DNA of 64,000 nucleotides from an uncultured Flavobacteriales bacterium (GCA_943788775.1 CALSRO010000005.1:186001-250000), one strand, 5' to 3'; numbered from the stretch's first letter, positions 49,701 to 55,744 are shown. Notes: generated by a model from the letters alone, not told the origin. Translations and numbers: made by a program.

Positions 49701-51234
49701 GAGTAACCTGTTGGCCGGAATCTATAACGTACAAGTCACTGATTCAAACGGTTGTCAGGACACATTCAATGTAATATTGAACAACAACAACGCACCAGAC
49801 ATCGCGCTCGATTCGATTGTGAACGTGAGCTGCTTTGGTGAGTGTGACGGTTCTATTTCGGTAACCTTAACTGGTGGAACAACGCCTTACTCAATCCTTT
49901 GGTCGAGTGGAGGTACGAATGAGGATGATAGTAATCTTTGCGCTGGCCTAGACACCATTGCAGTGGCCGATGCAAACCTATGTTTGTCCTTCGAGATTTA
50001 CGAAGTGACAGAGCCGGAAGAACTGTTCATTACTGGTATTGACGTTGTCAGTGTGGTATGTGGATCTAAATGCGATGGAGAATTGACTGTTCATGCTGAA
50101 GGTGGTTCAGGTCCTTACAGTTATAGCTGGAGCAACGGAGCAGTGGATAGCTCAATCACAGGATTGTGCGCAGGATTGTATAATGTGACCATTACTGATG
50201 CCAATGGATGTACCGTTGAAGGATCGGCCAATGTGGGCGGATCAGCAGCAATGGTATTGACAGTCGATTCAACGAATGATGCGACTTGTACTTACACGGG
50301 TGATGGAAATGTATTCGTCACCATTACTGGTGGAACTCCAGGCTATACTTACAGTTGGATGGCAGATGATAGTACAACATTCTCAGCGCAGGATTTGAAT
50401 AATGTCTTATCCGGAACGTATATGCTGACTATAACCGATGCGGCTGGCTGTTCCATCAATGACACATTTATAATAGATGCATTGAACTTCGTAAGCGTAA
50501 CAGCAGAAGACGACATTGAAGTTTGTCCAGATAGTCGTGGTATTGCAATTGTCGGTGAGGATTCATTGGCCACTTCTGTGAGATGGTTGAATGAGTTAGG
50601 AATTGTTCAAAGCACATCAAGAACGGCTGTTGTTGATATAACTGAAGACACGACCATGTTCATCTTCGAAGGAACCAACGGACTTTGTGTCGCACGAGAT
50701 ACTATCTTGATCCTTGAAACGGACGGACCTGGCATTGATGCGGGTAACGATAGGACTATCGAACCTGGAGATGATGTAGTTATTGGTGGAGACCCAACGG
50801 CAAGAAATGGAGTAGAAGTTACCTGGACTCCTGATGCAGACATCACTAGTACCACCGTGTTGAACCCAATGGTCAATCCATTAAAAACTACGACATACTA
50901 CGTCAGTGGAATTGATGGAGATGAATGTTATGGAATTGATAGCGTAGTCATAACAGTGGAGAAACTGGTTGATCCAGTTGGTGGATTCTCACCAAATGGT
51001 GATGGAGTGAACGACTTGTTCTTTATTGATCGCATCAAGAATTTCCCAGAGGCGAAAGTTCAGATATTCAATCGTTGGGGTAATTTATTATTCACTTCGG
51101 ATGCTGGATATACAAAACCGTGGAATGGTAAGTATAACGGCAACGTCCTTACCATTGGAACATACTACTATGTCATTGACTTAAATTTAGATGGAGAAGA
51201 CGTAATAACCGGTCCAGTAACCATCTTGAAATAA
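37720..51234 (+). CDS. Giant SprB-like repeat adhesin with T9SS type B sorting domain
   Basis: A 4504-residue cell-surface protein. I chose ATG 37720 (MKRMIHLLTQLKQVFTVSAI begins a signal peptide ending near SANSQ) over ATG 37651, which precedes it by 23 residues. Order: N-terminal head (DVDGDSLVFSLV, IDPTTGLLTFTSP, VYRDFQFYVDTNC), a cadherin-like domain, then about 42 SprB units of about 75 residues (consensus near SCNGxxDGxAxAxxxGGTG, YAWSNG, ITGLTAGTYTVTATDANGC) from about 38950 to 50480, interrupted by two nidogen-like domains and one Ig/jelly-roll unit, two Ig-like domains, and the type B sorting domain (GFSPNGDGVNDLFFIDR, FNRWGNLLFTSDAGY). In Flavobacterium johnsoniae SprB is moved by the gliding machinery and needs SprF; the next gene is a PorP/SprF homologue 18 bp downstream. 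Assignment as SprB-like is by repeat type, architecture and neighbour. Confidence 0.85.
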   Translation: MKRMIHLLTQLKQVFTVSAILLLSALSANSQNAAGAYAGGDITYQMGNGDTLDITLNYYIECGGTSPGSNPILVLRNCSGTPISTVNMGAPTITEISNTTATTNCGAGTVSGRRRYQYTAQIDISDEFTTSCNFYRMTIFPTSRNPSGNLANATTQRLWLQADVYLQNDATNSSPTFTAQAIPYLCKNSTTTFSPEVSDVDGDSLVFSLVSAKTGTTSATAITYSTGSGTSPIAGITIDPTTGLLTFTSPDSLAHQVVILVQEYDRTSGNQISAVYRDFQFYVDTNCTNPGPTPNASFSNLTNVNSSVGNDTIYLDTNVAASFRLTFTDANGISGYTSNAVSVLGGNATFNSSNAQVSWTPSGADIGTHIFTISAEDNVTPTSGKGAKKVVVVVRDEVSPFVLTGAAISNVTCPNPENGTLVVQFTGGTGPFSFQIQGQFTSTDITQTSTLFTGLPSDNYKITMVDSGTGQDTTEIAFVHSILGFPFGINSISTLSTISCDDACNGSLRVNPNTLGAGGISNYSYLWSNGQTSRTATNLCGGTVGVTVTDTFGCQLTDTAALFEPPVVFAVVDSTDSASCNGAADGAAYISANGGVAASISTSEYIIDQSEGSFEPYPYGEAANVSNYSSITLGDDAFSAAINIGFSFEFFGETFTQFRISSNGFVRLGTAGGSTGVGAQSIPNAADPDNLIAGYWTDLNPASGGTIETYRAGTGSNEIRVINFIDVPHFLNVGANTFQIVLYESSNIIQVYLDSVTTDGGFITQGIEDSNGDTALAVTGRNQASFSAINDYVSFIPKSQDFNYTWSSIGTGASATNLTAGTYSVIAADDDGCGDTVNFTIEEPAQIDIDTVVTQPACSGDSTGIIAASATGGSGGTFTFAWSNGAATATITNLPAGIYTVTATDDTGCEDSLTVILTNPAALGVTMTPTDANCLGGNDGQILAAGTGGTSGTFTYLWSTGSTTNPLTGLTAGTYTVTATDGNGCTAVDSADVDEPATAVAVVADSTDESCSGAADGEANATGSEGTGTITYAWSNGGTSQTITGLTAGTYIVTATDANGCTAVDTTTVNAPASSVTVAIIDSTDVTCNGGNDGEAEVGNASGGTSPYTYLWNTGSTAQTITGLTAGTYTVTAQDNNGCEATDQVIIDEPATTVTVSITLDSNASCNGAADGGLTAVGSGGTGTITYAWSNSGNTASIIGLTADTYTVTATDANGCTATDDQIITEPNAVVASATSTPETCAGDDDGTATASGAGGSGTFTFSWNTGATSAAISSLPAGTYSVTVTDGNGCTDSTSVVIDPANAISITMTQDSVNCLNGSDGQATASATGGSGTFTYAWSNSGSGATITGLTADTYTVTATDGNGCTITGSIDVEEPASGVTASVTLDSNVSCFGETDGGLTAVGAGGSGTYTFSWNTTATTATIDGLGAATYSVTVTDANGCTDSASATITAPNQLFAFTSVLTTPTCNNTADGSVQGFGAGGTGTYTYEWSNGAATQTISSLTGGTYTVTVTDANGCTDDEDETLSAPNPIVITKDSINESCSGSADGEAYIASLTGGSSPYTFIWNTGSTNDTITGLTAGNYTVTVTDNNSCTEETTFAIDAGAGATVSADSTDITCNGDDDGTATATATGTGIITYAWSNGGTAASINSLATGAYTVTVTDANGCTAVDSTEVNEPAALVATASALLYETCTTNDGQATVSFSGAQGTPTFGWSNSATTQNITGLSASTYSVTVTDASGCTDSSSVVILDTCACSIVPSALVTTAPTCAGDSATVTASATGGSGTYTFLWPGGATSASTLLPAGTWCVTIDDGSCTDTACVIVSDPAAITFSAFSNVSQLTCDDDCDGAGTANASGGSGTLNYSWSSGANTAAATGLCGGTYTITVTDANGCTNTAMFALVEPPSIWVVVDSTDTASCGTADGEAYLSAYGGFAVPTSTAAYVVDSTEGEFEPYGIGQPLNANSYEVVTLQDDALSDTIEIFSGGDFSFFGSTETHFVICSQGFITFDASNINSGQVNGLFTAPSAIPSAGANTPQEFIAAFWTDLDPSVGAAQIETYEIGVTPNRARIVNFIDVTHFATGGNTDTNNFQIVLYENSNIIQIHSTQLREDGGPAVQGIENAAGTIAYGLSSRNNTQFDADNDYVAFIPTTQAFTYTWSSIGTGASATNLTAGTYNVTAADPNGCTGEVSFDIEQGPSTVDAGLAIDAGVSCTGTTNTGALSVSPSGGTGPYTRLWSTGATTVSISNLAAGTYSVIVTDANGCQDTAQVTLSATTSTIASPTILTNDTSVCAGTSLTLLGQTNSTSSWTDTTALLCTNTSGGVVTGVFSNVPPTAIGNATLSVTGFGDLDDGFLPENIAIIDENSGSVGTYDGSSTTCATQTETFTITQANINSWAANNVVSFVFDAGFFVTANTCSGNAFCVQAALTFPTPPDTSYWFGDPLNLDTALAIGFGDTVTVTPTTSTSFYYSTFNGVCWSEPDTVDVDTLPSVNVSIAQNTSISCPGDSASVTASATGGSGSLSFTWPTGETTATVSLPAGTWCVTVDDAGGTCSDTACVILVDPNTFTVAATGVDPLCNGGNNGSATATPTGGTGTITYAWSNSGTGATITGLTADTYFVTATDGNGCTATDSVVINDPALLVASATSTDLDCFGDNDGTTNATSTGGTGTVTFVWSNGSTGSALTGLTADQYSVTATDANGCTDSTSVFVIEPTLLVANIDSTDSNDCFGAAEGVAYASGSGGTTTYTFLWSTGSTSDTTSGLTAGSYTVTITDANGCADTEVAVITQPATGMTVTITNTDSASCFGAADGAATALAANAQGAVTYAWSSGDNAATTTSGLTAGTYNVTATDATGCTATTTATIEEPVEIVLNMSGNDPTCNGEDDGDASVTVASGGVGAITFSWSNGGAGSTITNLTADTYVVTATDANGCTASDTIILTNPAGITATFSGIVESSCTSCTGEATVTASGTATLAYAWPNGQTGTTATLLCDGINVLTITDGNGCLDSFNVAIPSDSADTIFSITGIDPLCNGGCDGQAYTTNSCATCTFVWTDSATSTTVSTSDTATGLCAGTYYVEMTNNGGCSTFDTVTLNDPAGINVPVPTSTDVSCLGGNDGTASATASGGTGTITFTWSNGASGANITGLTAGTYTVYATDGNGCSDSNSVVITQPTTGLSVVATVDSNVTCNGGNNGGASAVASGGSGTITYTWNGSLNGTPITGLTAGTYTVVVSDAGSCTATDTVTIAEPTAVVGVIDSTHNPTCPGDTNGAAFVSASGGSGTYTFLWPSGNTGSTETGLADGSYDVTITDANGCEDILSVVITDPAGMSNSFTGITTSSCTICDGQATANVTGGNGSNYTFIWGNGQITAANDSLCAGINGVTITDSLGCTLEDFVPINADGADTVFADSIDATCGSCDGVAFATYNCNNGPCTLEWTAFGSSTVLATTDTLDSLCAGVYFASLTNNNGCTSIDQVTVVAPDPIDPNETIVDESCSGANDGSITLNTTGGSGTYTYTWSNGGTSATNTGLSAGTYTVTIADNAGCDSIAEFDIVAPTSITLVDTTTDASCFGICDGTISLTPSGGAGSFTFNWSPLPGNGQGVQAATGLCANDYFVTVTDANGCFIVDTITVAEPTEIIQTSVAVDSAECGVCDGAITQTVSGGAGGFTFLWNNGDTASSIDTLCVGYYDVTVTDANGCFEVFGHPVSETEGPEIILSSTITSAAGQCDATATVTIVNSQGTVSYSWSNGDTTATADSLCAGLVIVTVTDVNGCSTVDTITIIEPDLMTLSLASSEITCENGPCDGEIIASVTGGVTPYTFAWSNAATTDTITGLCAGTYVLTVTDANGAFLIDSVTLDNPSPFTVVSNVTELGCPGVCDGAISLNITGAGIPMLLWSTGDTTNTIDSLCAGTYTVTISDTSGCDDSLSFTLVAPPAITITVDSFTEPDCQVANGSISVSASGGTGSTYSYLWLDFGMTPLIPTQATSTASNLLAGIYNVQVTDSNGCQDTFNVILNNNNAPDIALDSIVNVSCFGECDGSISVTLTGGTTPYSILWSSGGTNEDDSNLCAGLDTIAVADANLCLSFEIYEVTEPEELFITGIDVVSVVCGSKCDGELTVHAEGGSGPYSYSWSNGAVDSSITGLCAGLYNVTITDANGCTVEGSANVGGSAAMVLTVDSTNDATCTYTGDGNVFVTITGGTPGYTYSWMADDSTTFSAQDLNNVLSGTYMLTITDAAGCSINDTFIIDALNFVSVTAEDDIEVCPDSRGIAIVGEDSLATSVRWLNELGIVQSTSRTAVVDITEDTTMFIFEGTNGLCVARDTILILETDGPGIDAGNDRTIEPGDDVVIGGDPTARNGVEVTWTPDADITSTTVLNPMVNPLKTTTYYVSGIDGDECYGIDSVVITVEKLVDPVGGFSPNGDGVNDLFFIDRIKNFPEAKVQIFNRWGNLLFTSDAGYTKPWNGKYNGNVLTIGTYYYVIDLNLDGEDVITGPVTILK
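39502..40122 (+). other. Nidogen-like domain inserted inside a SprB unit (first copy)
   Basis: About 207 residues from SISTSEYIID to FIPKSQDF, with INIGFSFEFFGETFTQFRIS, YWTDLNPASGG, VINFIDVPHFLN, FQIVLYESSNIIQVYLD and TQGIEDSNGDTAL. The SprB unit stops at AYISANGG and resumes at YTWSSIGTGASATNLTAGTY, so the domain sits in a repeat loop. A second, related domain is at 43525-44190. Confidence 0.7.
43525..44190 (+). other. Nidogen-like domain inserted inside a SprB unit (second copy)
   Basis: About 220 residues from STAAYVVDSTEGEFEPYG to PTTQAF, with FSFFGSTETHFVICSQGFIT, FIAAFWTDLDPSVG, IVNFIDVTHFATGG, FQIVLYENSNIIQIHSTQLR and VQGIENAAGTIAYGL. The host unit resumes with YTWSSIGTGASATNLTAGTY, the same 20 residues as after copy one. 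Confidence 0.7.
44578..45210 (+). other. Ig-like unit split by an inserted proprotein-convertase-P/jelly-roll-like domain
   Basis: The outer parts TNDTSVCAGTSLTLLGQTN and YWFGDPLNLDTALAIGFGDT with VTPTTSTSFYYSTFNGVCW fit one Ig-like unit; between them (about 44650-45030) lies VVTGVFSNVPPTAIGNATLS, VTGFGDLDDGFLPENIAIID and VVSFVFDAGFFVTAN, a beta-rich domain. Assignment of the inner domain is tentative. Confidence 0.5.
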
Positions 51235-51252
51235 TTTTTGAAATCAGGCACT

Positions 51253-52197
51253 ATGAAAAGGCTATTCATTATATCACTATTTATCACTGCATTCGGAATG
51301 GTTCGAGGGCAGCAGTTAGAGCAATGGACTCAATTTGCTCTAAACGAATACACCATAAATCCGGCTGTGGCTGGCGTGGATAATTACTTCCATGCCAATG
51401 CAATGTTTCGAAATCAATGGGCGGGCGTCACCGATGCTCCGCGAACCTATTATTTGTCCGTGCATGGACCAGTGTGGGGCGATCGCATGGGAATTGGGGG
51501 TTCTGTCATCAATGATGTTGCTGGACCGCTCAGCAGAGCTGGTTTACAACTTTCATATGCATATCATTTGAAATTGACCGCAGATTACAGGTTGAGTTTT
51601 ACACTAGCTAGTTCAATCCTTCAGTGGTCGGCCAATGGTGCCGAAATGAATCTTGAAAATGCTCAGGACATTGCTATAAACAATGGCAATATGACTGCTT
51701 GGATTCCAGACTTTGGTTTTGGAGCTCGGTTCACCACAGAAAAGTTTCACGCTGGATTCTACATACCTCAAATCACAAATTCTAAGATTCAGTTCTTCTC
51801 CGACTATGGAGAAACATTGAGTGAAATGAACCGTCACTATTATTTGAATTTGGGTTATAAGCATGAATTCAGTGATGATTTTGCGCTAGAGGGAAACTTT
51901 TTTAGTCGATACGTAAGCTCCATATTCATGCAAGAATTGATGGTTCGTGGAATCATCAAGGATGCCGTTTGGATAGGTGCATCTGCCAGAATGCCAATCA
52001 TGGAGAACCCCATTTCGGCAATGGGAATGATGGTGGGTTACCAATTTCAAAACAATATGCAAATTGGCTACAGCTATGACCTTGATTTTGGAAATACCTC
52101 CCTTGGCAAAGTTTCAAGCGGTTCCCATGAAATCATGGTTGGAATTCGCTTCACAAAAAAGAACAGCGATCCAATTATTCCTGCAGATCAGTTGTAG
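51253..52197 (+). CDS. PorP/SprF family type IX secretion system membrane protein
   Basis: A 314-residue outer-membrane beta-barrel of the PorP/SprF family: signal peptide (MKRLFIISLFITAFGMVRGQ), the family hallmark WTQFALNEYTINPAVAGVDN, FRNQWAGVTDAPRTYYLSVH, GIGGSVINDVAGPLSRAG and LSYAYHLKL, then repeated amphipathic strands to GSHEIMVGIRFT. SprF is required for surface localisation of SprB in Flavobacterium johnsoniae, and these proteins attach type B cargo. It starts 18 bp after the adhesin stop, so the two are almost certainly one operon. ATG 51253 was chosen over an in-frame TTG at 51238 because the signal peptide starts there. Confidence 0.93.
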   Translation: MKRLFIISLFITAFGMVRGQQLEQWTQFALNEYTINPAVAGVDNYFHANAMFRNQWAGVTDAPRTYYLSVHGPVWGDRMGIGGSVINDVAGPLSRAGLQLSYAYHLKLTADYRLSFTLASSILQWSANGAEMNLENAQDIAINNGNMTAWIPDFGFGARFTTEKFHAGFYIPQITNSKIQFFSDYGETLSEMNRHYYLNLGYKHEFSDDFALEGNFFSRYVSSIFMQELMVRGIIKDAVWIGASARMPIMENPISAMGMMVGYQFQNNMQIGYSYDLDFGNTSLGKVSSGSHEIMVGIRFTKKNSDPIIPADQL

Positions 52198-52303
52198 GCT
52201 TACCCATGGTGAAGAATCTGAGGTTGTAAGCAATTGCCATAGCCGACTAATTAATAGAGTGAGAATAGGTTTAAGACTAACTTCGCGCTTTAAATTCTAA
52301 GAC

Positions 52304-53680
52304 ATGTACATCGAACAATTATATACGGGATGCCTTGCAGAGGCAGCCTACTATATAGAATCAGAAGGAGAAGCAATCATTATTGATCCGCTTAGAGAAA
52401 CAGAGCCGTATATCGAATTAGCTAATTCTCGTGGAGCGAAAATCAAATATATTTTTGAGACACACTTTCACGCAGACTTCGTGAGTGGTCATATTGATTT
52501 AGCTAAGAAAACCGGAGCTTCTATTGTTTATGGGCCAACAGCAAAAACTGACTACGATGTTATTGTTGCCGCAGATAATCAAGTTTTTGAATTAGGGAAG
52601 ATTAAAATCAAAGTGCTGCACACACCAGGACACACGCCTGAATCATCTTGTTATTTATTGTTTGATGAAAACGGCAAGGAACACTCCATTTACACGGGGG
52701 ATACACTTTTTATTGGTGACGTAGGTCGTCCAGATTTGGCCCAAAAGTCAGGAGAGATCACGGCTGAAGATTTAGCAGCTACTTTATACGATTCGCTTCG
52801 CAATAAAATCATGCCCCTTCCAGATAATATCACGGTCTATCCAGGACACGGAGCAGGATCTGCCTGTGGTAAAAAAATGTCGAATGAAACTTCAGCGCTA
52901 TTAGGTGATCAGAAGAAGACAAATTACGCCTTGGGAGATATTTCTAAAGAGGACTTTGTCAAAGAATTAACCACAGGGATTTTACCTCCACCTCAATACT
53001 TTTCGAAGGCAGCCGCACAAAACAAGTCGGGTTATAAGTCAATTGATGAAGTATTTGAAAGTTCTTTAAAGGCCTTGAGCGCAAAAGCTGTTTCTGAAAG
53101 TGATGCATTAGTCTTGGATACAAGACATCAAAATGATTTCCGGGATGGTCATATAAAAGGAGCGTGGTACGTTGGTTTACATGGACAGTTCGCTCCTTGG
53201 GTAGGTGCACTCATCGAGGATCTTCATCAACCAATCATCATTGTCGCAGACGAAGGCAAAGAACGCGAAGCCATCATGCGATTGGCGCGTGTGGGTTACG
53301 ATAATGTCGTTGGATATTTGGCGGGTGGAATGGATTCATGGATAGCTGCTGGAACTTCAGTGGAGAAATTGGATTCAATTGCTCCTGATGAGTTTGCTAA
53401 AAATGGAGCAGGACAAGACGCGATACTTGATGTTCGTAAACCAACGGAATATGAAGATGGACATGTTGCCGGTGCTGTAAATGCTCCTCTTGATTTTTTC
53501 TGCGAGATAGCTGATCAGCATACAAAAGGTAAATTGGCTGTACATTGCAAAAGCGGATACCGATCAGTGATTGCTGCAAGTATATTAATGTCTAAAGGTG
53601 CCCAAGTGGTCGATATAATGGGAGGGTATGATGCCTTAATAACAACGGATTTACCACTTGAAAGCCCAGAGCTTGCTTAG
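52304..53680 (+). CDS. MBL-fold hydrolase fused to two rhodanese domains (persulfide dioxygenase-like)
   Basis: A 458-residue cytoplasmic protein. Residues 1-240 are an ETHE1/glyoxalase-II-type metallo-beta-lactamase domain: THFHADFVSGH (H54, H56, D58, H63), HTPGHTPESS (H110), YTGDTLFIGDVGRPDL (D133) and VYPGHGAGSACG. Two rhodanese domains follow, at about 260-355 and 360-455. The first lacks a catalytic cysteine (its loop reads VADEGKERE); the second has HCKSGYRS. Known relatives oxidise glutathione persulfide to sulfite, or combine this with thiosulfate formation. A role in sulfide detoxification is inferred. Its stop overlaps that of the convergent gene by 4 bp. Confidence 0.88.
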   Translation: MYIEQLYTGCLAEAAYYIESEGEAIIIDPLRETEPYIELANSRGAKIKYIFETHFHADFVSGHIDLAKKTGASIVYGPTAKTDYDVIVAADNQVFELGKIKIKVLHTPGHTPESSCYLLFDENGKEHSIYTGDTLFIGDVGRPDLAQKSGEITAEDLAATLYDSLRNKIMPLPDNITVYPGHGAGSACGKKMSNETSALLGDQKKTNYALGDISKEDFVKELTTGILPPPQYFSKAAAQNKSGYKSIDEVFESSLKALSAKAVSESDALVLDTRHQNDFRDGHIKGAWYVGLHGQFAPWVGALIEDLHQPIIIVADEGKEREAIMRLARVGYDNVVGYLAGGMDSWIAAGTSVEKLDSIAPDEFAKNGAGQDAILDVRKPTEYEDGHVAGAVNAPLDFFCEIADQHTKGKLAVHCKSGYRSVIAASILMSKGAQVVDIMGGYDALITTDLPLESPELA

Positions 53681-54294
53681 AATCCTATTGGACTCATATT
53701 AAAGCTCTGCCCTTTGTAGTATTCTAAACACCTAGGCAGGGCCTTTTCTAATCTTGGCCATGCTTTTTCGCTATCGTGAAACACGATTATACTTCCAGTT
53801 TTTACCTTGTGCGTAGCATGATGAAAACATTCGTCCACGCTAACCTTAGGATCAAAATCTGCGCTTAAATCGCTCCACATAATGATCTTATAATCATCTT
53901 TCAGTTCTACACTCTGGGAATGCGTTATTTGGCCATATGGTGGTCTAAACAAGTCGGATTTGATGAGTGAATTACAATCGTGAACTTGATCTAAATAATC
54001 GCGATTAGAAGTCTTCCATCCACTAATATGCTTCATTGTATGATTCCCAATGGCATGTCCCTCATTCTTTATACGTACTAGAATTTCTGGATACCTGATT
54101 GCGTTTTCACCGATTAAAAAGAAGGTAGCTTTCGCTTCAAATTTTTCAAGCAAATCCAGTGTCCATAGGGTTATTTCAGGATGAGGCCCGTCATCAAAGG
54201 TGAGGTAGATTTGATTGTTTTCATTCGGTATGTCGAAGCATAAATGCTTGCCAAATGGCTTGATTATTTGAGGTATGTGCTTCGGATAAATCAC
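53677..54294 (-). CDS. Polysaccharide deacetylase family protein (NodB domain)
   Basis: A 205-residue carbohydrate esterase family 4 protein. Motif 1 TFDDGPHPE (32-40) holds the catalytic base and the metal Asp; motif 2 GNHTMKH (H85, H89) gives the metal histidines; motif 3 RPPYGQ and motif 4 DLSADFDP are present; motif 5 is IIVFHDSEKAW. Expected to remove N-acetyl groups from peptidoglycan or another polysaccharide. No clear signal peptide is seen, which is common for short flavobacterial members. Overlaps the convergent MBL-rhodanese gene by 4 bp. Confidence 0.88.
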   Translation of the reverse strand: MIYPKHIPQIIKPFGKHLCFDIPNENNQIYLTFDDGPHPEITLWTLDLLEKFEAKATFFLIGENAIRYPEILVRIKNEGHAIGNHTMKHISGWKTSNRDYLDQVHDCNSLIKSDLFRPPYGQITHSQSVELKDDYKIIMWSDLSADFDPKVSVDECFHHATHKVKTGSIIVFHDSEKAWPRLEKALPRCLEYYKGQSFNMSPIGF

Positions 54295-54374
54295 CCTCTA
54301 AAAATGAGTCATTTTTTTCCGTTTCACAAAATCTAAAACTTATTACTTTCGTAGCCCTTTTTAAAAGGAGAGGA

Positions 54375-54446
54375 TGCCCGATCGTCTAATTGGCAGGACA
54401 GCGGTTTTTGGTTCCGTCAGTCAAGGTTCGAGTCCTTGTCGGGCAA
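54375..54446 (+). tRNA. tRNA-Gln (anticodon TTG)
   Basis: A 72-nt cloverleaf. Acceptor stem TGCCCGA (54375-54381) pairs with TCGGGCA (54439-54445), discriminator A at 54446, no encoded CCA. D-stem GTC/GAC with a GG loop, anticodon loop TTTTGGT at 54406-54412 with TTG at 54408-54410, and T-loop GGTTCGAGTCC. The T31-T39 pair at the top of the anticodon stem is a mismatch. Confidence 0.92.
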
Positions 54447-54451
54447 CAAAC

Positions 54452-54481
54452 AAACCCTCAAGCGAAAGCTTGGGGGTTTTT
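54452..54481 (+). terminator. Rho-independent terminator after tRNA-Gln
   Basis: Stem aaaccctcaagc (54452-54463) with gcttgggggttt (54468-54479), one T-G pair, loop gaaa, followed by a T tract to 54481. Confidence 0.88.
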
Positions 54482-54636
54482 GCTTTATATGGAATGAATG
54501 TATTTTACAAAACCAGCCATGGCAATAATAATGAAAGCTCATTTTTTTATTGTCACTGCTGTCCATTATGCGGGTTTAAATTGAACCTTTAGTCTTTCTA
54601 TAATTGCAACTTAAATTTTTGCATTTATCACAAAGC

Positions 54637-55665
54637 ATGAACGAACGTAGTACAACAAACTTGCTTCTTTTAATTATAGTAATTCCACTGGTGTTTTACT
54701 TAATGAAGATTCTCTCTTTCATCTTCATTCCGTTGTTTTTGTCCATGTTCATTGCACTATTGTTCTTGCCACTAATGCGTTGGTTGGAGAAGAAGCACCT
54801 ACCTATGCCACTGAGTATTTTGACCATTGTTGGTATTATTACAGGCGTGATTTACTTAGGGGGAAGGCTGATAAAGATCTCTACTCATGAAATTTTAGCT
54901 GCGGACAACACATTCTTTCAACAGGCGGAATTCAAAATTATTTCACTGATTCATTCTGTTGAGCACTTTTTCGGAATTGAGCGTCTTGCAGATGATAGGT
55001 TTATAGATCACTATTTTAAGAATGTAGATGTATTTAGTAACCTCATGCCAACACTCGATTTTGTGGGTAATACACTTACAATGACGTTAATGACAGCGTT
55101 TTTTGTTGTCTTGTTTCTTGCTGGATCCATTAACTTTCAAGATGTAATGCACTCCATTCTATTTAAGCAGAAGTTTTCTTCGGTGAAGACATTTCGCAAA
55201 ATTGAAAAGGATATCATCAAATTCATTTGGGTCAAGTTTGTCATTAGTTTTTTCACAGGAGTTGGATTTACCTTGGCTTGTCTGCTCTTTGATGTGAGTT
55301 TCCCTGTCTTTTGGGGATTATTTGCATTTCTAATAAACTTCGTACAAATGGTGGGGTCCATTATTTCTGTGATTCTTTTGTCCTTATTTGCGTTGGTTGA
55401 ATTGGATCCAACCGGCACATTGATATTCTTTATCGCTGTAATAACAGGTGTGCAAGTATTAATGGGTTCCATTTTAGAACCTGTGTTTCTTGGAAAGACC
55501 TTTTCTATTAATGTGATTACGGTTTTAGTCATGCTGATGCTGTGGGGGTTTATTTGGGGAGTACCCGGTCTTATAATGGCCATCCCAATTACCGTATTTG
55601 TGAAAATTGTTTTAGAACAATTTCCAGGTACGCAGATTATCGCTCGACTGATGTCTGGTAACTAG
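54637..55665 (+). CDS. AI-2E family permease
   Basis: A 342-residue inner-membrane protein with about seven or eight helices. It has the AI-2E (PerM/YdiK) arrangement: two N-terminal helices, a long soluble loop (about residues 85-165), then a C-terminal bundle with FWGLFAFLINFVQMVGSIIS, GSILEPVFLGKTFSINVITV, VLMLMLWGFIWGVPGLIMAI and PITVFVKIVLEQF. Family members have been linked to sodium-proton exchange and to AI-2 export; the substrate here is unknown. ATG 54637 was preferred to an upstream in-frame TTG at 54604. Confidence 0.85.
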   Translation: MNERSTTNLLLLIIVIPLVFYLMKILSFIFIPLFLSMFIALLFLPLMRWLEKKHLPMPLSILTIVGIITGVIYLGGRLIKISTHEILAADNTFFQQAEFKIISLIHSVEHFFGIERLADDRFIDHYFKNVDVFSNLMPTLDFVGNTLTMTLMTAFFVVLFLAGSINFQDVMHSILFKQKFSSVKTFRKIEKDIIKFIWVKFVISFFTGVGFTLACLLFDVSFPVFWGLFAFLINFVQMVGSIISVILLSLFALVELDPTGTLIFFIAVITGVQVLMGSILEPVFLGKTFSINVITVLVMLMLWGFIWGVPGLIMAIPITVFVKIVLEQFPGTQIIARLMSGN

Positions 55666-55713
55666 ATGCGTTTATACGTTTAACTACCTTAATTACCTCC
55701 CATCAACAATATC

Positions 55714-55744
55714 TTGTCGATTCGTGTTATCTAGTGTACCATTG
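55714..55744 (+). promoter_or_regulatory. Candidate promoter for the prohibitin gene
   Basis: TTG at 55714-55716, 20-nt spacer, TACCATTG at 55737-55744 (one mismatch to TAnnTTTG). The -7 region also forms a short inverted repeat, gtacc-attg-ggtac, at 55736-55749. Both are weak. Confidence 0.3.

Larger units (their letters stand above)
38950..50480 (+). repeat. SprB repeat array (about 42 units of about 225 bp) inside the giant adhesin
   Basis: Hand count of units from SNVTCPN to SINDTF. Each begins near a cysteine followed by G/N and a DG pair, has WS/WN in the middle, a GLTAGTY-like turn and an NGC near the end. At least three classes exist: two-cysteine units; 13 units with an added pair (CDG plus LCAG); and two units (43015-43215, 45225-45430) with WC plus AC. 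The 2-unit block 39205-40285 resembles 43240-44355, and 46588-47055 resembles 47738-48207. Confidence 0.8.

Noticed and set aside
37720-51234. CRISPR-like repetition in the DNA
   Set aside because: The period is about 225 bp, the units are only moderately similar, and they encode protein repeats; there are no short identical repeats with spacers.
52304-53680. Beta-lactamase
   Set aside because: The HxHxDH motif belongs to the wider MBL fold; the rhodanese fusion and ETHE1-like motifs point to persulfide metabolism.
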